From positions 1,240,001 through 1,304,000 of the forward strand of contig NZ_CP096829.1 of the NCBI RefSeq assembly GCF_023272795.1: 64,000 nt of DNA. The letters run 5' to 3'. Positions 15,823-25,146 of this stretch are shown in pieces. Numbering within the stretch: position 1 is the first letter of the stretch; each line of letters begins with the position of its first letter. This DNA is from Flavobacterium humidisoli. Its GTDB lineage: Bacteria; Bacteroidota; Bacteroidia; Flavobacteriales; Flavobacteriaceae. The notes beneath the pieces were generated by a model, which did no database searches, had not been told where the DNA came from, and worked only from the letters and a program-made list of their open reading frames with translations. A program made the translations under genes and the position numbers.

Positions 15823-16875
15823 TTAGTTTAAAGTTTCAAATTTGTAAAGTGTTTTTTGAGTGTATTCTTCCCCCTTTTTCAAAACAGCATTTGGAAAATG
15901 AGCATGATTTGGTGCATCTGGGAAATTCTGCGTTTCAAAACAAATTCCGCTTTGGGCATTGTAATCAACGTTTTCTTTTCCTTTCAGTTTTCCGAAACAA
16001 TTTCCGCCTACATATATATGTACACTTGGCTGATCGGTATAAACATTCATTCTTAGGTTATTTTTTAAGCTGATTAATTGCGCTACGATTTCAGTTTTAG
16101 AATTCACTACAAAAGAATTGTCAATTGGAAACGGACAGCTTTTTGGGTTTCTAAAGTCAAAATCATGATTGCTTAAGTCGGTAAAATTTCCTGTTGGAAT
16201 ATTGTCAGAATTGGTCTCCAGCATTTTAGCCGATTTGATAAACATTTGCTGTTCTAAAACATTTCCGTCATGTCCATCAAGGTTAAAATAACTATGATGC
16301 GTCAAATTGATGATGGTATCTTCTGTTGAGGTTGCTCTGTATTCTAACTTCAATTCATTTTCTTCAGTCAAAGTATAAGTTAAATAAACCGTCATTTCGC
16401 CAGGAAAATTTTCGTCCAAATGGGCACTCAAAAGGGCAAAAGTAATAGAAGGATTTTCGCCAGAAGTTGCATTAACTACATTCCATGCTTTTCTTCCAAA
16501 TCCCATTACTCCTCCATGAAGCGTGTTGCCGTTGTTGTTTCTATCTAGCTGAAACTTTTTATCATCAAGGCTAAAAGTTGCATTATGAATACGACCTGCA
16601 TAACGGCCCACAGTAGTTCCGAAATAAGGAGCGCTTGGCAAATTATAGGATTCTAAATACGATTCTAAATTATCAAAGCCTAATACAACATCTGTTAGTT
16701 TTCCGTTTACCGGAATTTGGATTGAAGTTACAGTTGCTCCATAATTGATGATCTGAACCTTCATTCCAGTTTTATTAACCAGATCAAAAGAATAAATTTC
16801 TTCCTTATTCGGCATTAAACCAAATAATTTGCAATTATGAGTCTCTTTTAAATGCGATATGTGTTTTATTTCCAT
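15823..16875 (-). CDS. galM: galactose mutarotase (aldose 1-epimerase), cytoplasmic
   Basis: A 350-residue GalM-family enzyme with no signal peptide. Catalytic blocks are GNTLHGG (first His), NLTHHSYFNL (second His) and GICFETQNFPDAPN (catalytic Glu). The start at 16875 (MEIKHISHLK) is chosen; the longer frame to 16914 would extend over the -7 box at 16900-16907. It supplies alpha-galactose to galK and is the first gene of the gal operon, divergent from the GntR-type regulator. A second, exported paralogue lies at 38213-39397. Confidence 0.9.
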   Translation of the reverse strand: MEIKHISHLKETHNCKLFGLMPNKEEIYSFDLVNKTGMKVQIINYGATVTSIQIPVNGKLTDVVLGFDNLESYLESYNLPSAPYFGTTVGRYAGRIHNATFSLDDKKFQLDRNNNGNTLHGGVMGFGRKAWNVVNATSGENPSITFALLSAHLDENFPGEMTVYLTYTLTEENELKLEYRATSTEDTIINLTHHSYFNLDGHDGNVLEQQMFIKSAKMLETNSDNIPTGNFTDLSNHDFDFRNPKSCPFPIDNSFVVNSKTEIVAQLISLKNNLRMNVYTDQPSVHIYVGGNCFGKLKGKENVDYNAQSGICFETQNFPDAPNHAHFPNAVLKKGEEYTQKTLYKFETLN

Positions 16876-16899
16876 AAAAATTTTACCAAAAATGAAATC

Positions 16900-16926
16900 C
16901 AAAAATAGAAACATTTATTATTTTTG
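16900..16926. promoter_or_regulatory. divergent -7 boxes for galM operon and GntR-type regulator
   Basis: TATTTTTG occurs on the minus strand at 16907-16900 (toward galM) and on the plus strand at 16919-16926 (toward the regulator). Both match TAnnTTTG exactly and lie back to back. Confidence 0.6.
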
Positions 16927-16928
16927 CA

Positions 16929-16945
16929 TACCAGTACCTACCAGT
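16929..16945. promoter_or_regulatory. direct-repeat operator TACCAGT-N3-TACCAGT
   Basis: TACCAGT at 16929-16935 and 16939-16945 repeat with a 10-base (one helical turn) period. The element overlaps the expected start of the regulator transcript and the -33 zone of the galM promoter, so one bound regulator could control both. Confidence 0.55.
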
Positions 16946-16977
16946 TTTTGTTATTTATAGTCAAAATGACTTTTATT

Positions 16978-17976
16978 ATGAACATTATTTCAATTCAAAA
17001 TAACATCGGTCTGCCAAAATATAAGCAGATTATTCTTTCAATCGAAAAAGCGATTGAAGAAGGAAATTTGATTAAAGGCGATAGGCTTCCATCGGTAAAT
17101 AAAGTCTGTCTGGCTTTTTCTTTATCTCGTGATACGGTCTTGCTGGCGTATGACGAATTGAAGAAAAGAGGAATCATTTACGCTATTCCAGGAAAGGGAT
17201 ATTACGTTAAAAGCGTTGAAATCACTATAACTCAGAAGGTTTTTTTACTTTTTGATGAGTTGAATATTTTCAAAGAAGATATTTATAATTCATTTTTAAA
17301 AAACATCGGAAAAAATGTTCAGGTCGATATTTTTTTCCACCACTTTAATGTTCAGGTTTTCAAAAAGCTGATAAATGACAGCAACGGAAATTATACAAAA
17401 TACATTATTATGCCGACGAACTTAAACGATATCGTCGATTCTATAAAAACCCTACCAGTAAGCGACGTAATTATTTTGGATCAGACCAATTCAGATTTAA
17501 AAATGTTTCCTGCAATTTATCAAAATCACCAAAAAGATATTTTTGAAGGTTTGATGAAAGGCAAATCGCGATTATCAAAATACAAGAAACTGATTTTAAT
17601 TTTCCCAGGTTTTAGAGAACCTCCAGGAATGAAATTAGGATTTGAATCGTTTTGCCAGACTTATGGTTTGGATTATGAAATTATTTCAGATTTTAGCAAT
17701 CAATCTATTGCGTTGGGAGATTTATATATTATACCGCATGATCGTGACTTGCTCTTGGTTATAGAAAATGCAATGAGCAGAAATTTAAAATTGGGAGAAG
17801 ATTTCGGAATTATATCGTACAATGAAACTCCATTGAAGAAAATTGCCGCAAACGGAATTACCACTATTTCAACCAATTTTGAGTTGATGGGAAAAATTCT
17901 GGCAGATATGGTTTTGAAAGGAACAAAAGAGCAGATCGAAAATAGATCTGCTCTTATATTACGTAACTCTTTATAA
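16978..17976 (+). CDS. GntR-family regulator with LacI-like sensor domain, likely gal operon regulator
   Basis: A 332-residue regulator. The N-terminal GntR winged helix (about residues 8-80) contains GDRLPSVNKVCLAFSLSRDTV and the wing GIIYAIPGKGYYVKS. The rest resembles a periplasmic-binding-protein fold, as in LacI-type regulators, ending in a segment like TTISTNFELMGKILADMVLKG. The start at 16978 (MNIISIQNN) is preferred to 16924, which would place coding sequence over the operator at 16929-16945. It is divergent from galM-galK-galT, whose promoter shares that operator. Its effector is probably galactose, by context only. Confidence 0.8.
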   Translation: MNIISIQNNIGLPKYKQIILSIEKAIEEGNLIKGDRLPSVNKVCLAFSLSRDTVLLAYDELKKRGIIYAIPGKGYYVKSVEITITQKVFLLFDELNIFKEDIYNSFLKNIGKNVQVDIFFHHFNVQVFKKLINDSNGNYTKYIIMPTNLNDIVDSIKTLPVSDVIILDQTNSDLKMFPAIYQNHQKDIFEGLMKGKSRLSKYKKLILIFPGFREPPGMKLGFESFCQTYGLDYEIISDFSNQSIALGDLYIIPHDRDLLLVIENAMSRNLKLGEDFGIISYNETPLKKIAANGITTISTNFELMGKILADMVLKGTKEQIENRSALILRNSL

Positions 17977-17990
17977 GCTATTGGTGTAAA

Positions 17991-18680
17991 TTATAAATTG
18001 AGTACAAAATTATTTAGTAGTTTTTCTTCATATTTCTCTTTGTTGAAGGTATATAAGTAAGAACCTTTTCGAGAAGACTGCATGTCTTTTTCTTCTAGTT
18101 TATTTAGAATTTCCAGAGAATTTATTTTACTGATGAAATTTCTTTTGTCCAATTCTTTGCTCAAAATAGCTTCGTACAGTTCTAAAAGCTGGCGCATTGT
18201 GAATTTCTCAGGAAGCAATTCAAAGCCAATTGGTTTTACAGAAGTTTTGTATCGAAGCCTCTTAATAGCATTTTGAACCATTTCGTTATGGTCAAAAATT
18301 AAGTTTGGAGCGTCGTTAATCGGGAACCATTCAGCGTGGTAATTCTGGATCAATTCTGCATTGTGGTTTTCGATATTAATTAAAGCAAAGTAAGAAACCG
18401 AAATGGTTCTTTCTACAGGGTCACGATCAATTTCACTGTAAGCATAAAGTTGCTCCATATAAATATCGTTAAGACCTGTATAGGTATTTAAGATTCTAGT
18501 TGCGGCAGCATCTAAAACTTCATCACGTTTTAGAAAACCTCCAATTAAGGACCATTTCCCTTTTTCAGGCTCAAAATCTCTTTGAATCAAAAGGATTTTC
18601 AGACCATCATTGTCGAATCCGAAAATGATGCAGTCTACTGCCAGTAAAACTTTATCAGCAGAGCTATAACTATTTAGCAT
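17991..18680 (-). CDS. araR: Nudix-type transcriptional regulator of arabinose use (AraR-like)
   Basis: A 229-residue protein: a Nudix-fold sensor domain (about 1-145) followed by a winged helix (about 150-225). The Nudix box is degenerate. The first Gly and Glu of GGFLKRDEV remain, but the REUxEExGU half reads RILNTYTGL, so hydrolase activity is not expected. This is the architecture of the NrtR-like AraR described in Bacteroides, where the dead Nudix domain senses L-arabinose. Divergent from the arabinan locus, with AraR-like palindromes in between. The ADP-ribose-sensing NrtR is the alternative, but no NAD genes are near. Confidence 0.8.
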   Translation of the reverse strand: MLNSYSSADKVLLAVDCIIFGFDNDGLKILLIQRDFEPEKGKWSLIGGFLKRDEVLDAAATRILNTYTGLNDIYMEQLYAYSEIDRDPVERTISVSYFALINIENHNAELIQNYHAEWFPINDAPNLIFDHNEMVQNAIKRLRYKTSVKPIGFELLPEKFTMRQLLELYEAILSKELDKRNFISKINSLEILNKLEEKDMQSSRKGSYLYTFNKEKYEEKLLNNFVLNL

Positions 18681-18738
18681 ATATAATTAATTTGGATGGG
18701 TAAATATATGAACTTCTTAAAACGTATCATAATTTATT

Positions 18739-18756
18739 AATGTAGATTTTACACTT
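18739..18756. promoter_or_regulatory. AraR-like operator 1 (araR-proximal)
   Basis: AATGT-N7-ACACTT, 59 bases upstream of the araR start and close to a weak -7 box (TACGTTTT on the minus strand), which suggests autoregulation. Confidence 0.55.
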
Positions 18757-19032
18757 ACATAATTAACTATTCAAATGTATAGTTAAAAAAGTTACTTTTT
18801 AGATAAAAATAACATACAAATCCTCTTTTTAAGATTTTTTTAAGAAAAAAACAGGACAGTCAAGGATAGTTTTTTGCAAAAATTGGTTCTGTTTAGACAA
18901 AAACACTAAAAAATAAACAATCTTTTACCTACAAAATAGTCTTTTTTATGAATTCAAAACATTAAAAAACAGATTATTTATGCTTTTTTTTCTCCCCTTC
19001 TTTTTTTGATTAAAAACCTTCTTTTTCATTAA

Positions 19033-19051
19033 AAGTGTATTTTTTACACAA
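19033..19051. promoter_or_regulatory. AraR-like operator 2
   Basis: AAGTGT-N7-ACACAA, with the same half-sites and spacing as the other copies and two mismatches in the right arm. Confidence 0.5.
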
Positions 19052-19099
19052 TTAAAATCAACAAAACAGCAGTTTTTTTGAAAAAACCTTGAATTTTTA

Positions 19100-19117
19100 A
19101 ATGTTAATTTGACACTT
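19100..19117. promoter_or_regulatory. AraR-like operator 3
   Basis: AATGT-N7-ACACTT, about 50 bases upstream of the susC -33 box. Confidence 0.55.
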
Positions 19118-19164
19118 AATTTGCGATATGTGTTTTTTTTTAGCTCTTTTTTTGTGATATTAAT

Positions 19165-19196
19165 TTGTTTACATGATTTTTTTTTAGTTAAATTTA
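19165..19196 (+). promoter_or_regulatory. probable promoter of susC
   Basis: TTG at 19165-19167, 21 bases, then TAAATTTA at 19189-19196 (one mismatch to TAnnTTTG). Operator 4 begins 3 bases after it. Confidence 0.45.
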
Positions 19197-19198
19197 CA

Positions 19199-19216
19199 AA
19201 TGTAAGATTAACACTT
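19199..19216. promoter_or_regulatory. AraR-like operator 4 (at the susC transcript start)
   Basis: AATGT-N7-ACACTT, placed over the expected transcription start and ending 38 bases before the susC ATG: a classic repressor position. Confidence 0.6.
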
Positions 19217-19254
19217 ATTAACTAAAACCACTAACCAATCTTAACTAAACCATT

Positions 19255-22200
19255 ATGATTACAAAACAAAAATTACTTTTGTATTGCAATTTTCTATTGC
19301 CAAAAACAAATTGGATTTTAGCAGTATTAATGCTATTATTTTCTGTTAATCAGATGTCTGCTCAAGGCAAAACGATAACAGGGGTTGTTACATCGGCGCA
19401 AGACAATCTTCCTTTGCCGGGTGTAAACATTATAATAAAAGGAACCAAAACAGTTGCTACAACTGGATTTGATGGAGAGTATTCGATTAAAGCATCAACA
19501 AATGATGTTTTAGTTTTTTCATTTATAGGATTTCAGAACAAAGAGATAGTCGTAGGAAGCCAGTCTAAAATTGATGTGGCTTTGGGCGAAGACACCAATA
19601 AACTTAACGAGGTAGTTGTTATTGGTTACGGAACTCAAAAGAAATCAGATTTAACAGGTTCTGTAAGTGTTGTTAATTTAGAATCGGCTAAAAAAGTAGT
19701 TACGTATGATGCTGCAAAAATGCTTCAAGGACAAGTGCCAGGTGTTACTGTACAATCTTCAGGAGAACCCGGAGGTTTTGTGAATGTGAAGATTAGAGGT
19801 ATAACTTCATTTAGCAACAATAATCCACTTTTTGTAATCGACGGAATTATGGTCGATTCACCTTATGATTTTGCTCCAGGAGAAATTGAATCAATGCAGG
19901 TTTTAAAAGATGCATCATCGGCTGCTATTTATGGTGTGCGCGGTGCAAATGGTGTTGTAATTATTACGACTAAAAAAGGAAAACAAGGCAAAATGGACAT
20001 TAAGTTCAAGTCTATTGTAGGTCTTCAAAATGTTGCTAAAAAATGGGATGTTACCGATCGAGTTGGGTATCAGAAAATTACTAGCGAGGCTGAAAGAAAT
20101 AGAGATATTAGAGCAGGTGTTCCTGTAAGTATTGCTCCAGGAAATGATCCAAATAGTCCATCGTACATATCGAATGTAAATACAGATTGGCAAAAAGAAT
20201 CTTTTCAGACGGGTGTTGTACAAAATCAAGCCTTGACATTTACAGGAGGTGCAGAAAGTATTGCTTACAGCTTTAATGTTGACTATTTTAAAAATACAAG
20301 TTACATTAAAACACCTCAGGACTATGAAAGATTGTCTACCAATTTAAATTTAAATGGTAAAAAAGGAAAATTTAAATATGGTGCAAAAATAGCTTATACA
20401 CAATCTGATAAGGAAATTTTTAATGAATACAATGCAGGTCAAACGGTTGTAAGTGATATTTTAGGAGCTATTCCGACTATGCCAGTTTATGATGCAAATA
20501 GACTTGGCGGTTATGGAGGTACAGACAACCTGACTCAGAGAGCAATTTCTATGAACCCTATTGGATACAACAATCTGATTGATAATAATGGAAAAAGAAA
20601 TCGCTTCATTGGAGATGTTTGGGGAGAAGTCGAAATCGTAAAAGGTCTTAAATACAAACTGGATGTAAGTTATGACAGAACGGACTGGGAAAATAGAAAA
20701 TTTATTCCGCCAAGTGATTTAGGATGGTATTATATTACTACAAATGACGAAGCATCTCTAGATGTTGAAACAGGAAACGAATTAAGAACGTTTTTGAATA
20801 ATTTGCTAACTTATGAAGTGACTCTTGGTAAGCATAAAATTGATGCTCTTGCAGGTTGGATTCAGGAAAAAAGAGATTATCACAGATACAATATGAGAGG
20901 TGTAGGTTTTACGCCAAACGACATTCCGATGCTTCAATATGCAGATGCTAGAAATGCATCCGAATATAAATTTACGATTACAGGAATATCATATATCAGT
21001 AGATTAAATTATGCTTACGATGACCGTTATTTATTGCAGGCTAATTTTAGACAAGATAAAACGTCTCTTTTCAGTGAGAAAAATAATTCGGCAAATTTTT
21101 ACTCTTTTTCCGGAGGATGGAAAATTAGCAACGAAAAATTCTGGACATTGCCAGAATGGATAAGCAATATTAAACTTAGAGGAGGTTACGGGACATTAGG
21201 AAATAATACCATTTCGCAATATTTCTTTGCTTCAACCGTAAACAGTTTTGCAGGTTATGATTTTAATAATGAACTTGCCCCAGGAACAACTGTAGTTGCG
21301 GCCCTTGACCCGAATGTAAAATGGGAAAAATCTACAAACTCAAATGTGGGTATCGAATTAGGTTTTTTAAACAATGATTTACAGTTTACAGCAGAATACT
21401 TTGTAAAAAAATCAGATGATTTATTGTTAGGAGTTCCGCTTCCGTTTTCTACAGGTGCATTTCCGGCAAGTGTTACCACAAATGCGGGATCAATGAAAAA
21501 TTCAGGGGTTGAGTTTACAGCAGCTTACAGCAATCATCATCATAAATTTAAATATGATATTTCTGCAAACTTTGGAACACTGAAAAATGAAGTTACTAAA
21601 ATCGGTGTAAACGGAAATCCGATCTACGGAGCAGTTTCTAAAACTGAAGTAGGAAGATCTGTTGGCGAAATGTTTGCTTGGGAAGCAATTGGAATTTTCC
21701 AAAATGCAGCTGAAGTTGCGGCTTCTCCAACACAAACCGGTGCAGCTCCTGGAGACGTGAAATTTAGAGATGTAAATGGCGACGGAATAATTACAGATGC
21801 AGATAGAACTTTCCAAGGAGTAACAATTCCTAAATATGGCTTCGGATTTAATTTCAGTGCTTCTTATTCTAACTTTGATTTCTCAATGTTTTGGCAGGGA
21901 GCAGGAGGTAACAAAGTATTTAATGCGATGTACCGCAATTTAATGATCGGACAATATACAAATCATCATACAGATGAGTTAAATTATTGGACACCAACTA
22001 ATACCAATACAAATATTCCAGCTCCAGTTATTGGAGATCCAAATGGAAACAGCAGAGATTCAAACAGATTTATTGAAAGCGGCGATTATGTGAAGCTGCA
22101 AACAATGGAAATCGGTTATAACATTCCGATAAAAGATAAATTTATTGAAAAGGCTAAGGTTTACCTAAATGGTCAAAATCTGTTGATTATCTCTAAATAT

Positions 22201-22311
22201 AAAGGATATGATCCTGACTTTAACAGTGACGGATTACTTTCAAGAGGATATGATGCAGGATCTTTTCCAAATCCAAGAACAATTTCTTTAGGAGTAGAAG
22301 TGAGCTTCTAA
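19255..22311 (+). CDS. SusC-like TonB-dependent transporter for arabinan oligosaccharides
   Basis: A 1018-residue outer-membrane protein. Signal peptide to about residue 37 (ending VNQMSAQ); carboxypeptidase-D-like domain (about 40-115, with GVNIIIKGT and GFDGEYSI); plug domain from about 125 (VVIGYGTQKKSDLTGSVS); C-terminal beta-barrel ending in an aromatic-rich strand (SLGVEVSF). It imports oligosaccharides captured by the SusD partner, using TonB energy. It is the first gene of the arabinan locus, with the AraR-like operator over its transcript start. The substrate is inferred from the arabinan-specific enzymes downstream. Confidence 0.95.
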   Translation: MITKQKLLLYCNFLLPKTNWILAVLMLLFSVNQMSAQGKTITGVVTSAQDNLPLPGVNIIIKGTKTVATTGFDGEYSIKASTNDVLVFSFIGFQNKEIVVGSQSKIDVALGEDTNKLNEVVVIGYGTQKKSDLTGSVSVVNLESAKKVVTYDAAKMLQGQVPGVTVQSSGEPGGFVNVKIRGITSFSNNNPLFVIDGIMVDSPYDFAPGEIESMQVLKDASSAAIYGVRGANGVVIITTKKGKQGKMDIKFKSIVGLQNVAKKWDVTDRVGYQKITSEAERNRDIRAGVPVSIAPGNDPNSPSYISNVNTDWQKESFQTGVVQNQALTFTGGAESIAYSFNVDYFKNTSYIKTPQDYERLSTNLNLNGKKGKFKYGAKIAYTQSDKEIFNEYNAGQTVVSDILGAIPTMPVYDANRLGGYGGTDNLTQRAISMNPIGYNNLIDNNGKRNRFIGDVWGEVEIVKGLKYKLDVSYDRTDWENRKFIPPSDLGWYYITTNDEASLDVETGNELRTFLNNLLTYEVTLGKHKIDALAGWIQEKRDYHRYNMRGVGFTPNDIPMLQYADARNASEYKFTITGISYISRLNYAYDDRYLLQANFRQDKTSLFSEKNNSANFYSFSGGWKISNEKFWTLPEWISNIKLRGGYGTLGNNTISQYFFASTVNSFAGYDFNNELAPGTTVVAALDPNVKWEKSTNSNVGIELGFLNNDLQFTAEYFVKKSDDLLLGVPLPFSTGAFPASVTTNAGSMKNSGVEFTAAYSNHHHKFKYDISANFGTLKNEVTKIGVNGNPIYGAVSKTEVGRSVGEMFAWEAIGIFQNAAEVAASPTQTGAAPGDVKFRDVNGDGIITDADRTFQGVTIPKYGFGFNFSASYSNFDFSMFWQGAGGNKVFNAMYRNLMIGQYTNHHTDELNYWTPTNTNTNIPAPVIGDPNGNSRDSNRFIESGDYVKLQTMEIGYNIPIKDKFIEKAKVYLNGQNLLIISKYKGYDPDFNSDGLLSRGYDAGSFPNPRTISLGVEVSF

Positions 22312-22339
22312 CCAGGTCTAACCATTAAAACGTATTAAA

Positions 22340-23902
22340 ATGAAATCTAAATTTTTTAGCTATATAACCGTTTTCCTTTCACTAGCCTTGGTAACCACAA
22401 GCTGTGTGGATAACGAAGATTTGACTCAACTAGATCCAAACAATGATTCAGTCGATAACTTTTGGAAAACAGATGAAGATGCATTGCAAGGTGTAAATGC
22501 TGCTTACGGAAGTTTACTGACAGACGGAACTTACATGAGAAGTACACCATTATTGCTGGACGCAAAAGCAGATGATTCTCGTACAAACAGCCCTTGGGCT
22601 TCAATGTACAATGTGGGGCACTTTAACTCAAACGTTGCAGATGCAGCGATTTATGGGTGGGCTTACGAAACCTATTATCAAGGTATTTACCGTGCCAATC
22701 AAGTGTTGACAAATGTACCCGGAATTGAATTTGAAGACGAAGCTTTAAAAAACAGGATTATAGGACAAGCTTATTTCTTAAGAGGATTGTATTTTTTTCA
22801 TGCAGTAAACATGTTTAAGAATGTGCCTCTTCCAACAGATTTAGCGGTTTATTATCCTCAAAAAACACAAGAGGAAGGCTGGGCGCAAGTTATTGCAGAT
22901 TTTAAAGCAGCAGCAGAATTACTTCCAAATTCTTATGTTGGCATTTCAGGATTAGATGCAGGACAAAAAGGACGTGCAACTAAAGGTGCTGCGTTAGGAT
23001 ATTTAGGAAAAGCCTATTTGTTTACAAAAGATTTTACAAATGCAAAAACAACTTTTAAGCAAGTAATAGATTTAGGGGTGTATTCTTTGGTAACAAATTA
23101 CCGTGATAACTTCACAACAGCAAACGAAAACAATTCAGAATCTCTTTTTGAAGTACAATTTAGCCGTGATGCTGGAGGTGTTGATTTAGGTTGGGGTGGT
23201 GCTCCCGCTTCTGGATGGGGAAAAACATCTGCAAGAGCTATTACCTATGCACCACGTGCTTTTGGATGGACAGACGTTCAGCCAACTTGGGCATTGTTTA
23301 ATGAATTTCACGATGAAAAAACAAAAACAGGAGAGCTTGATCCTCGTTTAGATGCTACTATTTTCTACAATAAGCCAGGAGGAATGCAATTGTACGGAAA
23401 AGATTTTGCCACATTCTATGCTTCAAGTCCAGCCGATTTAAATGATTTATTCTGCAGAAAGTACCAAAACTCTGACGGACAATTTGCAGACGAATACGAT
23501 TGGCGTTCGGGAATCAATGAGCGTTTATTAAGATATGCCGATATTCTTTTGATGTATGCCGAATGTTTAAATGAAACAGGAGATACGCAAGGAGCTTATA
23601 CTTATATTCAAATGGTAAGAGACCGAGTTAATCTTCCTGATTTAGCAACTGCGAAACCTGGAATGTCTCAAGCACAGATGAGAGAACAGATTGGGCATGA
23701 AAGATTTTTAGAATTCCCTCTTGAAGGACACCGTTTTGATGATATCCGTCGTTGGGGATGGCTTCAGGATCCTACTAAATTAGCTTGGTTAAAAGCAAGA
23801 GATGCAGAATTTAATTCTTATACAGCAGGAAGAGAATATTTCCCAATTCCACAATTAGAAATGGATAACAACCCGGGAACAATCCAAAACGACAGTTATT
23901 AA
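22340..23902 (+). CDS. SusD/RagB-like surface glycan-binding lipoprotein
   Basis: A 520-residue lipoprotein with lipobox TTSC (Cys22). The SusD N-terminal region contains the 'D.FW.T..DA..GVNAAYG' block, then TPR-like helices (GQAYFLRGLYFFH), and the C-terminal RagB part with RLLRYADILLMYAE, HERFLEFPLEGHRFDDIRRWG and the terminal REYFPIPQLEMDNN. It forms the lid of the SusC transporter and binds oligosaccharides at the cell surface. It lies 28 bases after susC and is followed by a strong hairpin, which may lower expression of the distal enzyme genes. Confidence 0.95.
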   Translation: MKSKFFSYITVFLSLALVTTSCVDNEDLTQLDPNNDSVDNFWKTDEDALQGVNAAYGSLLTDGTYMRSTPLLLDAKADDSRTNSPWASMYNVGHFNSNVADAAIYGWAYETYYQGIYRANQVLTNVPGIEFEDEALKNRIIGQAYFLRGLYFFHAVNMFKNVPLPTDLAVYYPQKTQEEGWAQVIADFKAAAELLPNSYVGISGLDAGQKGRATKGAALGYLGKAYLFTKDFTNAKTTFKQVIDLGVYSLVTNYRDNFTTANENNSESLFEVQFSRDAGGVDLGWGGAPASGWGKTSARAITYAPRAFGWTDVQPTWALFNEFHDEKTKTGELDPRLDATIFYNKPGGMQLYGKDFATFYASSPADLNDLFCRKYQNSDGQFADEYDWRSGINERLLRYADILLMYAECLNETGDTQGAYTYIQMVRDRVNLPDLATAKPGMSQAQMREQIGHERFLEFPLEGHRFDDIRRWGWLQDPTKLAWLKARDAEFNSYTAGREYFPIPQLEMDNNPGTIQNDSY

Positions 23903-23990
23903 GTTTACAGTCTGGGCTTCAGTCGCAGTCTCACTGTATACTGGAACTGAAAAACAAAGACTAAAAATATTTTTGAGTTAGTTAAATACC

Positions 23991-24029
23991 TAATATCATG
24001 TGAAGGTGTGGATTCTTCACATGATATTA
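23991..24029 (+). terminator. 15-pair hairpin between susD and the first GH43 gene (attenuator or mRNA stabiliser)
   Basis: TAATATCATGTGAAG (23991-24005) pairs perfectly with CTTCACATGATATTA (24015-24029) around a 9-base loop. No T run follows, so it is not a typical terminator; an RNA processing or 3'-end protection role for susCD mRNA is likelier. Confidence 0.75.
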
Positions 24030-24087
24030 TGCCTTAGAATTTGGAATACAAGAGAATTAATTTTTAACAGTAACTAAAATTAGAACA

Positions 24088-25092
24088 ATGAAAACAATTA
24101 CAAGTTTGGTTTTATTAGCGATATTATTTGGGAGTTGTCAAAATGAAGATATTGTCCTAACAGAAGAAGTAGCAACAGTTGTTAATGCTCAGGATTCACA
24201 GGTTACCAATTCAACAGCTAAAACAGTCAGCGGAAATGTGCCATCGCATGATCCAAGTACAATTGTAAAAAGTGGTGTTAATTATTATGTTTTTACTACA
24301 GGAGATAATATACCAGTAACATATTCTACAAATTTAACCAGCTGGGCATGGGGAACATCGGTGTTTTCATCAACGCCAAGTTGGATTACAGGATATGTTC
24401 CAGGATTCGTTAAAACCTTTTGGGCACCAGATGTTGCTTGGTTTAATAACAGGTGGAATATGTATTATTCCTGTTCGACATTTGGGTCAGCAACATCAGC
24501 TATTGGATTGGTTACAACACCAGCCATTTCGCAAAGTGCAGGAACAACATGGACAGATAGAGGTGTTGTCGTTTCTTCTTCATCAGCATCAGATGTTAAT
24601 GCAATCGATCCGTCAATTTTAGTAGACGGAAGCAATGTCTATATGGCTTATGGTTCATGGCACGCAGGTATTGGCGTAATTCAAATTAATCCTTCGACAG
24701 GAAAAACAACAGGAAGCAGAACCATTGTTGCGGGTGGAAACAGCGCATCTTGGGAAGCTCCTTGTTTAATTAAAGAAGGAAGTTATTATTACTTATTTGT
24801 AAACCGAGGAACTTGCTGCAATGGAGTGAACAGCACCTATTATATTGTAGTTGGACGTTCTACAAGTCCGTTTGGACCTTTTGTGGATAAAAACGGAGTG
24901 TCTCTAAAAAGCGGCGGCGGAACGACCGTTTTGGCCTCACAAGGAAATTATATCGGTCCAGGGCATTTGTCCAGAATTACAGGAACTCAAAAAGGAGCTG
25001 TTCATTATTATGACGGAGCCGACAACGGAAATCCAAAACTTGAAATTGTATACTTTACTTGGTCATCAGGATGGCCGACACTTTCTTATTAA
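24088..25092 (+). CDS. GH43 arabinanase lipoprotein
   Basis: A 334-residue lipoprotein (lipobox FGSC, Cys17). The GH43 five-bladed propeller runs from about residue 50 to the end. Catalytic triad: Asp55 (HDPS, base), Asp174 (AIDPS, pKa modulator) and Glu223 (WEAPC, acid). A vicinal Cys-Cys in RGTCCNG and a late GPGHLS histidine match endo-1,5-alpha-L-arabinanase relatives. It would cut the alpha-1,5 backbone of arabinan at the cell surface. It may act exo rather than endo; the subfamily cannot be fixed by eye. Confidence 0.85.
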   Translation: MKTITSLVLLAILFGSCQNEDIVLTEEVATVVNAQDSQVTNSTAKTVSGNVPSHDPSTIVKSGVNYYVFTTGDNIPVTYSTNLTSWAWGTSVFSSTPSWITGYVPGFVKTFWAPDVAWFNNRWNMYYSCSTFGSATSAIGLVTTPAISQSAGTTWTDRGVVVSSSSASDVNAIDPSILVDGSNVYMAYGSWHAGIGVIQINPSTGKTTGSRTIVAGGNSASWEAPCLIKEGSYYYLFVNRGTCCNGVNSTYYIVVGRSTSPFGPFVDKNGVSLKSGGGTTVLASQGNYIGPGHLSRITGTQKGAVHYYDGADNGNPKLEIVYFTWSSGWPTLSY

Positions 25093-25105
25093 AAAATTAA
25101 AATTC

Positions 25106-25131
25106 AGAGGAAAGTTTTCGGGCTTTCCTCT
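25106..25131 (+). terminator. intercistronic hairpin after the first GH43 gene
   Basis: AGAGGAAAG (25106-25114) pairs with CTTTCCTCT (25123-25131). No T run follows, so partial termination or processing is likelier than full termination. Confidence 0.5.
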
Positions 25132-25146
25132 ACAATAAAAACCACT

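Larger units (their letters stand above)
18681..19254. other. 574-base regulatory gap between araR and susC
   Basis: Very AT-rich and non-coding. It holds four AraR-like palindromes (listed separately) and the susC promoter. T and A tracts are frequent between the sites. No small ORF worth calling was seen. Confidence 0.7.

Noticed and set aside
17991..18680. Active Nudix hydrolase
   Set aside because: The REUxEExGU half of the Nudix box is lost (RILNTYTGL) and a winged helix follows, so a regulator is the better call.
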